Source: an uncultured Lachnospiraceae bacterium (lineage in GTDB: Bacteria > Bacillota > Clostridia > Lachnospirales > Lachnospiraceae). Taken from it: a DNA stretch of 64,000 nucleotides. Location: positions 33,812 through 97,811 of the forward strand of contig CAJTSH010000012.1 of assembly GCA_910578885.1 (NCBI GenBank), in the 5' to 3' direction. Position numbers and translations under genes: made by a program. Below the pieces are notes generated by a model. That model ran no database searches. It was given only the letters and a program-made list of their open reading frames with translations, and was not told the origin of the DNA. Positions 34,559-43,421 of the stretch are shown here, in pieces. How positions within the stretch are numbered: position 1 is the first letter of the stretch; the number at the start of each line of letters is the position of its first letter.

Positions 34559-35409
34559 CCAAGCAATATAAAAATAAAATAGCCGTAGACCGGGTGTCTT
34601 ATGTGATGCATCCGGGCGTTTATGGATTGTTAGGGGCGAATGGCGCAGGGAAGACTACGCTGATGAGGATGATCTGCGGTGTTCTGATGCCGGACAGCGG
34701 TGAAGTGAAAATGAACGGATTGGATGCAAAGGAAGAGGGGTATCGCGACGGGCTGGGTTATCTGCCGCAGGATTTTGGCTATTATCCCGAATTTACCGCA
34801 ATGGATTTCCTGATGTATATGGCGGCATTAAAAGGGATACCAAAGCGGGAAGCAAAGAGAAAAGCGGCAGAATTGCTTGAACTGGTAAATTTGTCCACAG
34901 AAGCGAAGAAAAAAATGAAAGTTTTTTCCGGCGGGATGAAGCAGCGTCTGGGAATAGCACAGGCTTTGCTGAACAATCCGCTCCTGCTTGTCCTGGATGA
35001 GCCGACGGCTGGACTGGATCCAAAGGAGCGTGTAAAGTTCCGCAATATGATAGCAAAGCTGGGAAAGGATCGGGTCGTATTGCTTTCGACACATATCGTA
35101 TCGGATGTGGAGTATATTGCGAATGAAATTCTGATTATGAAAGAGGGCAGACTGATTCATCATGGAACTTTGGAAGAAGTGATATCCGCCATACGCGGAA
35201 GGGTCTATGAATGTAAGACAGATGGGGAGACCGGGCAAAGGCTTGCTGAAAAATACCCCATCGTCAATCTCAGGGAAGAGGCGGACGGAGTCTTTCTGCG
35301 GCTTGTGAGTGAGAAAAAACCTTGTGAGACGGCTGTTTTGGCAGAGGAGACTTTAGAGGATCTGTACCTATATTACTTTAGCGGACGGGAGGAAAAGGAT
35401 GATGAGTGA
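34534..35409 (+). CDS. ABC transporter ATP-binding protein
   Basis: 291 residues from ATG 34534 (GGAGGAAGG upstream). Walker A LLGANGAGKTTLMRM (near residue 35), Q-loop YLPQDFGYYPE, signature FSGGMKQRLGIAQALL, Walker B LLVLDEPTAGLDP and the switch His in STHIVSD. It is of the short ABC-2/bacitracin-type exporter class and pairs with the permease that follows. The C-terminal 80 residues are a regulatory tail common in this group. Confidence 0.93.
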   Translation: MELVLDRVTKQYKNKIAVDRVSYVMHPGVYGLLGANGAGKTTLMRMICGVLMPDSGEVKMNGLDAKEEGYRDGLGYLPQDFGYYPEFTAMDFLMYMAALKGIPKREAKRKAAELLELVNLSTEAKKKMKVFSGGMKQRLGIAQALLNNPLLLVLDEPTAGLDPKERVKFRNMIAKLGKDRVVLLSTHIVSDVEYIANEILIMKEGRLIHHGTLEEVISAIRGRVYECKTDGETGQRLAEKYPIVNLREEADGVFLRLVSEKKPCETAVLAEETLEDLYLYYFSGREEKDDE

Positions 35410-36601
35410 TTTATGGACTTTAATTAAGTTCGAATATAAGAAGATTTTCCAGAAGAAGTCCAGTTGGATTGCGCTTATCGTTGTATATCTTTTCATTCTT
35501 TTGGGCGGGGTTCTGATGGAAATTGGATCCATTGAGGCTGAGGGTGAAAAAGTAAGCAGCAATTATGAAGATATGATGGCGCAGAAAAAGGAAGAATTAA
35601 ATTACACGGGAGAGTATCTGGATGAGAATCTTTTTGCCGAAGCGCAGGAGGCATATTCGCATTTATCAATAGATTATGTAACAAACGCATGGAATAGCGT
35701 GGAAGACTGGGAGGACTATTGTACCTATGTCAGACCTTATCAATCGGTGGCGGGAATCTTTACGCAAACGGGAATGGATATCTTTTCATCGGATGTATCT
35801 CAGTTTTATGAATACCGGAAAACGGCTATGCAGAATACATATGAAGAGGAAAATCTATCGGAAAAGGAAATCAACCGCCATTTTAAGTGGGATGCACAAA
35901 CGCAAAAACCATTTGTATATAGTTATACAGAAGGATATCAGAGGTTTGCTGCGCTGCAATATACGAATATTATCTTTATTGCTTTTGCTGTTGCCGTCTG
36001 TGTTTCCGGTATTTTTTCGGGAGAGTACACAAGCGGTGTGGATGCGTTGATCCTCTCTGCAAAATACGGGAAAACAAAAGAGGCTGCTGCAAAAATCTTT
36101 ACGGGAGGCAGTCTGGCATTTTTGGTGGCGTTGCTTTATGAAGGAAGCTGCTTTCTTGAAGTCGGGCTGTTGTATGGCTTTGAAGGGGCGGATGCACCGG
36201 TACAGCTCGGTACGGCGCTGATTAGCTATCCGCTTACGATGCTGCAATACTGCCTGGGCTTATTGGCGCTTGGAATTTTGGCAGTGTGTGTTGTAGCGGG
36301 ATTTACGATGTTCTGCTCGGCAAAGATGAAATCTACCTTTCCGGTCATTATCCTCGCCTTCATTTTGATATTCGTTCCGGTGATGCTTATGGTGCCGGAG
36401 GAAAAACGTATCCTAACGATGCTGGTGAATCTGCTTCCGGCAAGAATGGGCGGAGGAGCATTTGATGACAGGCTGCTTTGCATTTTCGGATCCTGTGTGC
36501 CGCCGTATGTTTACGTGCCAATTGTATATCTGGCGCTTGGCGCATTCTTGGTCTGGCAGGCAGGAAGAGGGTTCCGGCGTCATCAGATTGGCGGGAGATA
36601 A
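35399..36601 (+). CDS. ABC-2 type permease
   Basis: 400 residues: one N-terminal helix (about 20-40), a large extracellular loop of about 160 residues rich in Asp, Glu and Tyr, then five helices. This is the ABC-2 permease layout, partner of the ATPase, whose stop it overlaps by 11 bases. A substrate such as a peptide, lipid or antibiotic cannot be told. The start may be 35399 or the adjacent ATG 35402. Confidence 0.82.
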   Translation: MMSDLWTLIKFEYKKIFQKKSSWIALIVVYLFILLGGVLMEIGSIEAEGEKVSSNYEDMMAQKKEELNYTGEYLDENLFAEAQEAYSHLSIDYVTNAWNSVEDWEDYCTYVRPYQSVAGIFTQTGMDIFSSDVSQFYEYRKTAMQNTYEEENLSEKEINRHFKWDAQTQKPFVYSYTEGYQRFAALQYTNIIFIAFAVAVCVSGIFSGEYTSGVDALILSAKYGKTKEAAAKIFTGGSLAFLVALLYEGSCFLEVGLLYGFEGADAPVQLGTALISYPLTMLQYCLGLLALGILAVCVVAGFTMFCSAKMKSTFPVIILAFILIFVPVMLMVPEEKRILTMLVNLLPARMGGGAFDDRLLCIFGSCVPPYVYVPIVYLALGAFLVWQAGRGFRRHQIGGR

Positions 36602-36648
36602 GACTTGACAGAACCTTTTCCAAATACAAAATATTTTCACGCAGCATA

Positions 36649-36679
36649 TTGACATTTACGTAAGGGAAAGGTTTAAGAT
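36649..36679 (+). promoter_or_regulatory. MerR-type promoter with 19-nt spacer
   Basis: TTGACA, 19 nt, TAAGAT. The overlong spacer contains an imperfect palindrome (TTTACGTAAGGGAAA). This is the classical MerR-activated promoter geometry and lies just upstream of the merR-like gene, so autoregulation is likely. A related inverted AACCTTTTCC lies at 36612-36621. Confidence 0.75.
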
Positions 36680-36716
36680 ACAATCAAAATCAGTTGATGG
36701 AGGGGTGGCAAAGAAC

Positions 36717-37889
36717 ATGTTGTATAAAACGGGTGAACTGGCAAAACTTACGGGAGTGTCGCCGCGTACGGTGCGATTTTATGATATCAAAGGGATTCTT
36801 TTACCGGTAGAGTACTCGCAGTCTGGTTACAGAATGTATGATAACAGCTCGGTTGAGAAACTTCAGAGAATACTTATGCTGAAATATCTGGGATTTTCTC
36901 TGGAACAGATTGAGGAGGTCATGAATCAGGAGCATTGGAATTTGATGGATTCAATCAATGAGCAAAAACATATGCTGCGCCAGAAGATAAAGCATATGCA
37001 GCGCGTGTTAGAAACAATAGAACAGATTGATGAAAAAGATGAAAATATATGGAAGAGTATTCTTGAAGTTATCAGCTTGACAGAGGAAAAGGAACTTTTG
37101 GACAGACAATATGTCAATGATGTAAACCTGCAAAAAAGAATTAACATACATGACTATAGTACCTCAGAGGAAAACTGGATGAACTGGATTTATCATCGCC
37201 TGGACATAAAAAGCGGTATGCGGATATTGGAAATAGGATGCGGAACCGGTCTTTTGTGGCTTGCAAATCTGTCCGGGCTGCCGGACAATATAGAGCTTAC
37301 GCTTACCGACAATTCACGGGGAATGTTGGATAAGGTGAAAGATATGCTTGAACTGCACCGGAAAATGTTGGAGGCGAAGCATATAAAGTGTGAAGTATGT
37401 TTGCTGGATGCAGAAAATGCCATAATAGAAACAAACGCTTATGACAGAATAATAGCGAATCATATGCTGTACCATGTGAAAAAGAAAGAACAGCTATTTT
37501 TTGCAGTAAGAAAGGGGTTAAGAGAGGGTGGAATGTTTTGCTGTTCCACTGTCGGCAATGGTCATATGAAGGAATTAAATGAATTTGTCAGAGAGTTCAG
37601 TGATGAAATAGAGCTGTATTTTGCAGATGCGACAGAGAACTTTCTGCTTGAGAACGGGCGGGAACAACTGGAGCGCTATTTTCAAAATGTAAGTCTCGAT
37701 ATTTTTGAAAGCGATCTGCTTGTGGACAATGCTGACGTGATATACGACTATGTGTGTTCTTATCCCGGAAATGCCCCGCAGATCCTCAAAAAGAAAGAGC
37801 AGGCGTTTAAGAAAAAGGTGAATCAAGTGATAGAAAGAGACGGAGCTTTCTATATTCAAAAATCTACGGGAATGTTTCGGGCATTCTAG
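36717..37889 (+). CDS. MerR-family regulator fused to a SAM-dependent methyltransferase
   Basis: 390 residues from ATG 36717 (GGAGGGG upstream). GTG 36705 sits inside that site. Residues 1-70: MerR helix-turn-helix (YKTGELAKLTGVSPRTVRFYD, SGYRMYD). Residues 75-125: dimerisation coiled coil. From about 150: a class I methyltransferase with motif I ILEIGCGTGLLWL and an acidic motif II/III region (LTLTDNSRG, LLDAENAI). The enzyme part may serve as ligand sensor or as an effector that modifies a toxic compound. The promoter geometry says it controls itself. Confidence 0.88.
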   Translation: MLYKTGELAKLTGVSPRTVRFYDIKGILLPVEYSQSGYRMYDNSSVEKLQRILMLKYLGFSLEQIEEVMNQEHWNLMDSINEQKHMLRQKIKHMQRVLETIEQIDEKDENIWKSILEVISLTEEKELLDRQYVNDVNLQKRINIHDYSTSEENWMNWIYHRLDIKSGMRILEIGCGTGLLWLANLSGLPDNIELTLTDNSRGMLDKVKDMLELHRKMLEAKHIKCEVCLLDAENAIIETNAYDRIIANHMLYHVKKKEQLFFAVRKGLREGGMFCCSTVGNGHMKELNEFVREFSDEIELYFADATENFLLENGREQLERYFQNVSLDIFESDLLVDNADVIYDYVCSYPGNAPQILKKKEQAFKKKVNQVIERDGAFYIQKSTGMFRAF

Positions 37890-37927
37890 CGTGCTTGCGG
37901 ATGGAAACTTTTAAAAAATGATGAAAG

Positions 37928-37974
37928 AGCAATTATAGATCAAGTAAAAATCTTGGTATATAATTGCTTTTTTT
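37928..37974 (+). terminator. Terminator of the MerR-methyltransferase gene
   Basis: AGCAATTATA pairs with TATAATTGCT, with an inner CAAG/CTTG pair, followed by seven T residues. Confidence 0.85.
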
Positions 37975-38079
37975 ACAGATACTACTACCACATGACACCA
38001 AGGAAAAGGTAAAAAAACAGAAGGAAAGAAATGGTTTTTACAGAGAAATCATTTCTAGGGATTGGAGGACAAAGTTAAC

Positions 38080-38628
38080 ATGAAGGCAACAGGAATTGTG
38101 CGTAGAATAGATGACCTTGGAAGAGTAGTAGTGCCGAAAGAGATTCGGAGAACCTTAAGAATCCGTGAAGGAGATCCGCTTGAGATATTTACGGACCGCG
38201 AAGGGGAAATTATCTTAAAAAAATATTCCCCGATCGGCGAATTGGGACAGTTTGCAGGTCAATATGCGGAGAGCCTTGCGCAGGCGACCGGACAGCTCGT
38301 GTGCATCACTGACCGGGATCATGTAATTGCAGCGGCAGGAAACGGAAAAAAGGATTTCGACGGGAAGCCAATCAGTAAGCAGTTAGAACATGTGATTGAA
38401 GAGAGAGCCACCATTCTGGCAGCACAGGAGGATGAAACATTTATTAAGGTTACGCTGGACGATACGGGAGAATATGACTCGCAGGCAATCAGCACCATTA
38501 TCTGTGAAGGCGATGCAATCGGGTCAGTTGTCATCTACGGGAAAGATGACAAAAAACAGGTGGGCGAGACGGAGAGCAAGCTGGTCATAACGGCTGCAGG
38601 ATTTCTTGGCAAGCAGATGGAGCAGTAA
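38080..38628 (+). CDS. spoVT: Stage V sporulation regulator SpoVT
   Basis: 182 residues from ATG 38080 (GGAGG 9 nt upstream). The frame is open to 38062, but that codon lies within the ribosome binding site. N-terminal AbrB-like swapped-hairpin DNA-binding domain: TGIVRRIDDLGRVVVPKEIRR, LRIREGDPLEIF. The C-terminal GAF-like domain runs from about 55 on. SpoVT is a forespore regulator acting under sigma-G that modulates late spore genes and germination. With bofA it marks a sporulating lineage. Confidence 0.93.
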   Translation: MKATGIVRRIDDLGRVVVPKEIRRTLRIREGDPLEIFTDREGEIILKKYSPIGELGQFAGQYAESLAQATGQLVCITDRDHVIAAAGNGKKDFDGKPISKQLEHVIEERATILAAQEDETFIKVTLDDTGEYDSQAISTIICEGDAIGSVVIYGKDDKKQVGETESKLVITAAGFLGKQMEQ

Positions 38629-38650
38629 GAAAAAGGAGTATACCAGTACA

Positions 38651-38686
38651 CTAAGGGATTGTGAAGATGGAATTCACAATCTCTTA
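38651..38686. terminator. Hairpin between spoVT and convergent araC
   Basis: CTAAGGGATTGTGAA pairs with TTCACAATCTCTTAG around a 6-nt loop. There is no T-run. It overlaps the stop codon of the minus-strand gene. Confidence 0.5.
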
Positions 38687-39544
38687 GTTGGAAGCTTCCT
38701 TCGCTTTCTTGCGGTATTCGCCGGGTGTCATATGAAACTGCTCATAGAACATCCGTCGGAACAGCTTGTAGTTGGTAAAACCGTGCATTGAAAGAAGCTG
38801 CTTTAAGGTATAATCGGTAGATGCTAAATCATGATAAATATGGGAAATCCTAATTTCATTCAGATATTGAAAATAGGTGACTCCCATATTTTTTTTGAAA
38901 AAATGACAGAAATATTCCTCCTGCAGACACGCCATCTGAGCTATCGCTTCTAGTGTGATCGCTTCGCGGTAATGCTCGTTCGTATATTGAAGAATCGGCT
39001 CTAAACGCTGGAAGTTTTTCATTTCACGTTTTACGAATGCCGGCTGCAGCGGTTTGCCAAAGCTGTGATATAAAATATAAAGCATTTCAAAGAGAAGGCT
39101 GTTAAAGCGCAGAAGCTCTCCCTTCGGATGGAACTGATAGACAATGTACATCTGATGGATGACTTCTTTTAACTTGGCAATCTTTGTCTGAAGAATCGGA
39201 TTCTCGGTACGATAGTCAAAACCGAAGCTATGGGAGCCGATATCCGGAATATATTTTTTTAAAAAAGGATAGGGAAGCTGAATCAGGATTGCATGGTTGC
39301 CATTTATAGACTTTGTGGAATGGACAACCTTGGAGTCAATCAGAAAAACATCCCCCGGATACAACTCATGCGTTTGATTGTTTATCGTAACATCGACCTC
39401 TCCTTCCAGAATATACATAATTTCAATGGCGATGTGCCAATGCGTGGCGACAAAACTGCTGGCATCGTGGAAGACCCAGAAGAAAATGTCAAATCCGTCT
39501 GTAATTCGGTCGTTTTCGAAAATTAGATTATCATTTGTATCCAT
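38684..39544 (-). CDS. AraC-family transcriptional regulator with cupin sensor
   Basis: About 286 residues (ATG 39544, or GTG 39559). Cupin sensor: THWHIAIEIMYILEGEVDV, YPGDVFLIDSKVVHS. The C-terminal AraC helix-turn-helix pair is LEAIAQMACLQEEYFCHFFKKNMG and LKQLLSMHGFTNYKLFRRMF. The cupin carries the HWH/E pattern typical of sugar-responsive members. It is transcribed away from tcdA with a 200-nt AT-rich gap. There is no obvious target gene next to it. Confidence 0.88.
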   Translation of the reverse strand: MDTNDNLIFENDRITDGFDIFFWVFHDASSFVATHWHIAIEIMYILEGEVDVTINNQTHELYPGDVFLIDSKVVHSTKSINGNHAILIQLPYPFLKKYIPDIGSHSFGFDYRTENPILQTKIAKLKEVIHQMYIVYQFHPKGELLRFNSLLFEMLYILYHSFGKPLQPAFVKREMKNFQRLEPILQYTNEHYREAITLEAIAQMACLQEEYFCHFFKKNMGVTYFQYLNEIRISHIYHDLASTDYTLKQLLSMHGFTNYKLFRRMFYEQFHMTPGEYRKKAKEASN

Positions 39545-39768
39545 TCGTAAATATTGCACCCTTTCTTAAAATATTACAAAAAAATATTCTTTTATATAAA
39601 AATCATATCATAATAAGATAGAAATAACAATATTGACCTATTTTTTGAACGTTTTACGGAAAAGGAAATCAAGCCTCATCTTTTAATAAAATGTTTATTG
39701 GCTTTTTTGGAGGAAATGGAGTATCATGTACTTACGAGTTTTTTAGTTGGTAATAAACGGAGGCAGCC

Positions 39769-40473
39769 ATGAACGACAAATTTACCCGTACCGCCCTCTT
39801 GTTAGGCGAGGCGGGCATACATAAATTAGAACAGGCGCACGTCATTTTGTTCGGCGTCGGCGGAGTCGGCGGCTATGCGGCAGAAGCATTGGCACGCAGC
39901 GGCATCGGACATCTTTCGCTGGTAGATAAAGACATAGTCAGCGAATCAAATATCAACCGCCAGATTATCGCCACGACGAAGACTGTCGGAAGACCGAAGG
40001 TCGAGGTAATGAAGGAGCGGATAGAAGAAATTAATCCGGAAGCAAAAGTGGACATTTATCATTGCTTTTATCTGCCTGAGACGGCGGATCGGTTTGACTT
40101 TAAGACGTATGACTACGTGGTGGACGCCGTAGATAATGTGACGGCGAAAATAGAGCTCGCGCTCAGGGCGAAAGCGGCAGGAGTGCCGATGATTGCAAGT
40201 ATGGGAGCGGGAAATAAGCTGGATGCATCAAGGTTCGAGGTGTCGGACATTTACCGGACGTCAGTTTGTCCGCTTGCGAAGGTTATGCGCCGGGAGTTGA
40301 AAAAACGCGGCGTGGACAGTTTAAAAGTTGTGTATTCAAGAGAAGAGCCGATAAAGAATGAGGCGGCGGGGGAAGAGGGACGCCGAAGTACTCCGGGAAG
40401 CGTTGCATTTGTTCCGAGCGTTGCAGGATTGATTTTGGCGGGAGAAGTAGTAAAGGACATCTGCAATTGGTAA
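39769..40473 (+). CDS. tcdA: tRNA threonylcarbamoyladenosine dehydratase
   Basis: 234 residues of the E1/ThiF/MoeB superfamily. TRTALLLGEAGIHKLEQAHV, nucleotide-binding GVGGVGGYAAEALARSGIG, the DKDIVSESNINRQIIA arginine segment, and SMGAGNKLDASRFEVSDI with SVCPLAKVMRRELKKRG, diagnostic for TcdA/CsdL. It activates and cyclises t6A at position 37 of ANN-decoding tRNAs. AAACGGAGG precedes the ATG. Confidence 0.93.
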   Translation: MNDKFTRTALLLGEAGIHKLEQAHVILFGVGGVGGYAAEALARSGIGHLSLVDKDIVSESNINRQIIATTKTVGRPKVEVMKERIEEINPEAKVDIYHCFYLPETADRFDFKTYDYVVDAVDNVTAKIELALRAKAAGVPMIASMGAGNKLDASRFEVSDIYRTSVCPLAKVMRRELKKRGVDSLKVVYSREEPIKNEAAGEEGRRSTPGSVAFVPSVAGLILAGEVVKDICNW

Positions 40474-40553
40474 AAAGGAGATTGTCTTTGGAAGGTTAAC
40501 GATAAAGTGAAAGATCAAGCTGATACAGGGAACACGTAAACGAGGGAGGAAAT

Positions 40554-42545
40554 ATGGCCCGAAAAAAGAAACAGAAAAAGAAACACCGTGGTTTATGGGG
40601 ATTTATTTACATACAGATTGTGCTCATTCTGATGGTGGCAGGCGGGCTTGCCTATTATTTTCTGGGAGGCTACGGTGCAACGGTAAACGAGTTGTCCGCA
40701 GAGGCGAAGCGGCTGGTGCGTACATCTACGCAGGAAACGTTCCGGGCGGTTCAGACCAGTGTGGTATATGATGCAAGCGGCGGACAGATATCGGTATTAA
40801 AGGGAGAAAAGGACGTATACTATCTTGAGTTTGAAGAAATTCCGGAGAATGTAAAAGAAGCGATTATCAGCATTGAGGACAAGAAATTTTATCATCATGG
40901 AGGAATTGATTATAAGGCGATAATCCGGGCGGCATGGGCAATGATACAAAACGGGGAAGTATCTCAGGGAGGAAGCACCATCACACAGCAGCTTGCGCGA
41001 AATGTTTTTTTAAGCCACGAGAGGACATGGGAGCGTAAGATGGAGGAAATCTTCATCGCAACGGAATTGGAAAAGAAATATTCCAAGGATAAAATTCTGG
41101 AATTTTACCTGAACAACATATATTTTGGAAACGGGTACTACGGAATACAGGCGGCGAGCCGTGGGTATTTCGATTTAGACGTAAAAAACCTGAATCTATC
41201 GCAGATTGCATTCTTGTGTGCAATACCGAATAATCCGACCCTCTATGACCCTGTAACGAATATGGAAAATACCCTCAAGCGGAGGAACCGGATCTTGGAA
41301 AACATGGTAACGGATGAAAAGATTACACAGGCGGCGTGTTCGCTTGCTAAAGCGGAAGATATCACGCTGAAACGTCCGGTAAAAGAAAAAAATAATTATG
41401 TCGAAACTTTTGCCTATTACTGTGCTACACGGGCGCTTATGGAGACGAAGGGGTTTGTGTTTCAGACGGAGTTCGGGACATTGGAAGAAAGGGAGGCGTA
41501 CGAGGAGGAATATCGCAGTCTGTATGAAGAGTGTGAACGAAGCCTGTATACCGGAGGTTATCGAATTTATACTTCTATTGATTTGAAGATGCAGGAGATG
41601 CTGCAGCAAGCGATTGACGAGAAACTGGCAGGTTATACGGAGCAGAACGAAGAGGGGATATATGCGCTTCAGAGTGCATCTGTCTGCATTGATAATCAGA
41701 GCGGGTTTGTAAAAGCTGCTGTGGGCGGGCGGAGTCAGGAATATCATGGATATACATTGAACCGCGCCTACCAGAGCTATCGCCAGCCGGGAAGCGCGAT
41801 TAAGCCGCTGATAGTCTATACGCCTCTTCTGGAGCGGGAGTATACGCCTGACAGTCTTGTTGTGGATGAACCGATTGAAGGCGGTCCCGCAAATTCTACC
41901 GGCAGCTACGCCGGAACGGTAACGCTGCGTTATGCGGTAGAGCGTTCCATCAATACGGTGGCATGGAAACTTCTGGAAGAATTGACTCCTGCGGTGGGAC
42001 TGTCTTATTTGAAGGAAATGAATTTCGCAAAATTGGATAAGGAAGATGAGCGTCCGAGTGCGGCATTGGGCGGATTTACGACGGGAGTATCCCCGGTGGA
42101 AATGGCGGCGGGCTTTGCAACACTGGAAAATAACGGAAGGTATCGGCAGCCGACTTGTGTCGTGAAGATATTGGATGCCCAAGGGAACGAAATTTATTTG
42201 GCTTCGCAGGAAGAAAAGCAGGTTTATAATGAAAATGCGGCAAGAACTATGACCGGTATTCTGGAAGGAGTGCTGACAAGCGGAACGGCAAAGGGGCTTG
42301 CACTTGAGAGCACAGCGAGCGCAGGAAAGACGGGCACTACGAACTCACATAAGGACGGCTGGTTTGTCGGATATACGAAATATTATACCACAAGTGTATG
42401 GGTGGGATATGATATGCCGAGAGAGCTGCCGGAACTGACCGGGTCTGGATATCCGGCGGAAATCTGGTATACTTTTATGAAAGAATTGCACAAAGACCTG
42501 CCGTATGCCGAATTTATCGCACCGGCGGGAAGCGCAAGTTTGTAA
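40554..42545 (+). CDS. Class A penicillin-binding protein (PBP1A-like)
   Basis: 663 residues. Basic cytoplasmic tail, one membrane anchor (about 20-43), a glycosyltransferase GT51 domain (about 80-260, with SIEDKKFYHHGGIDYKAI and GGSTITQQLARN), then a transpeptidase domain. Serine nucleophile Ser414 is in S-A-I-K, with SINTVA and AGKTGTTNSHKDGWFVG. It polymerises glycan and cross-links peptidoglycan outside the membrane. The start has GAGGGAGG upstream. The following small gene lies 90 nt away. Confidence 0.95.
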   Translation: MARKKKQKKKHRGLWGFIYIQIVLILMVAGGLAYYFLGGYGATVNELSAEAKRLVRTSTQETFRAVQTSVVYDASGGQISVLKGEKDVYYLEFEEIPENVKEAIISIEDKKFYHHGGIDYKAIIRAAWAMIQNGEVSQGGSTITQQLARNVFLSHERTWERKMEEIFIATELEKKYSKDKILEFYLNNIYFGNGYYGIQAASRGYFDLDVKNLNLSQIAFLCAIPNNPTLYDPVTNMENTLKRRNRILENMVTDEKITQAACSLAKAEDITLKRPVKEKNNYVETFAYYCATRALMETKGFVFQTEFGTLEEREAYEEEYRSLYEECERSLYTGGYRIYTSIDLKMQEMLQQAIDEKLAGYTEQNEEGIYALQSASVCIDNQSGFVKAAVGGRSQEYHGYTLNRAYQSYRQPGSAIKPLIVYTPLLEREYTPDSLVVDEPIEGGPANSTGSYAGTVTLRYAVERSINTVAWKLLEELTPAVGLSYLKEMNFAKLDKEDERPSAALGGFTTGVSPVEMAAGFATLENNGRYRQPTCVVKILDAQGNEIYLASQEEKQVYNENAARTMTGILEGVLTSGTAKGLALESTASAGKTGTTNSHKDGWFVGYTKYYTTSVWVGYDMPRELPELTGSGYPAEIWYTFMKELHKDLPYAEFIAPAGSASL

Positions 42546-42635
42546 GTATAACTTCCAAATCTAAATGGATGGTGTGAAAAGTACGCCGGAAAGAGAAGAA
42601 AATCACAGAGAAAGATACGCAGGAAGGGTAAGCAT

Positions 42636-43298
42636 ATGGAGAAAAAAGCGGATTTTAAAACGATGAAAAAGTCGGAAATTGCAGGTTTTGTCTGGGATTA
42701 TTACAAATGGTTCATTATTGTGGGCATAATTATAATCGCAGCGGTGGTGGGAATTGTACGCCATTTCTTGTCCTACAAGGACTCCGTAGTGCAGATTGCA
42801 CTGCTGAATTGTAATAAGACGCAAATGGAAAAAGAAGAGCCGGATTTTACAGATTTTATGGAAATGTATGGCTATGATTCCAGAAAGGAAGAGATAAAAG
42901 TCAATACAGGATATGATGTGGATATAAATGCCACCAGTTCAGCGGAGATCTACAGTTTTCAGTCCTTTGTAGCGCTGACTGCTGCAGGCGGCGTGGATGT
43001 AATGGCCGCAGATGAAGAGACATACGAATTTGTTGCGGAATGCCGGGCAATTGCGAGTCTGGAAGAGTATTTGCCGGGAGGATTCATGGAGAAATACAAC
43101 GAGGATATCGTTTATGCAAAAAATATGGATACCGGAGAAGATTTTCCGGCGGGGATCCGTATTGAAAATAATCCTTGGATGGTAGAACATGGATTTTACG
43201 GAGAGGACTGTGTGATAGGATTTGGAAACGGAACCAAGAAGGAGGAGGCGGCAGTACAGATGTTTTTGTACATTCTTGGTGAGAGCGATAATTTTTGA
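42636..43298 (+). CDS. Unrecognised membrane-anchored protein
   Basis: 220 residues: a charged cytoplasmic part (1-25, EKKADFKTMKKSE), one hydrophobic helix (YYKWFIIVGIIIIAAVVGIV, about 27-46) and an acidic outer domain of 170 residues. The outer part looks alpha/beta, with LTAAGGVDVMAADEETYEFV and YLPGGFMEKYNED, vaguely like a solute-binding-protein lobe. I do not recognise a family. Similar small anchored proteins occur in Clostridia. Position after a PBP hints at an envelope role. Confidence 0.6.
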   Translation: MEKKADFKTMKKSEIAGFVWDYYKWFIIVGIIIIAAVVGIVRHFLSYKDSVVQIALLNCNKTQMEKEEPDFTDFMEMYGYDSRKEEIKVNTGYDVDINATSSAEIYSFQSFVALTAAGGVDVMAADEETYEFVAECRAIASLEEYLPGGFMEKYNEDIVYAKNMDTGEDFPAGIRIENNPWMVEHGFYGEDCVIGFGNGTKKEEAAVQMFLYILGESDNF

Positions 43299-43314
43299 AA
43301 ATGCCATAACCGCA

Positions 43315-43343
43315 TTGACATTAGATGGGAATTTTTTTATACT
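43315..43343 (+). promoter_or_regulatory. Sigma-A promoter of glucokinase
   Basis: TTGACA, 17 nt, TATACT: close to consensus, 79 nt before the start. Confidence 0.75.
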
Positions 43344-43421
43344 AAACTTATGTGATTCGGCTATAACTGGTGTAAATCACACAGTATAGACGGAAAGAAG
43401 AGAGCAAAAGGAGAAGCAGGC

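Noticed and set aside
42590..42640. Operon coupling of the PBP and the following anchored protein
   Set aside because: A 90-nt gap without overlap. Co-transcription is possible but nothing in the sequence proves it.
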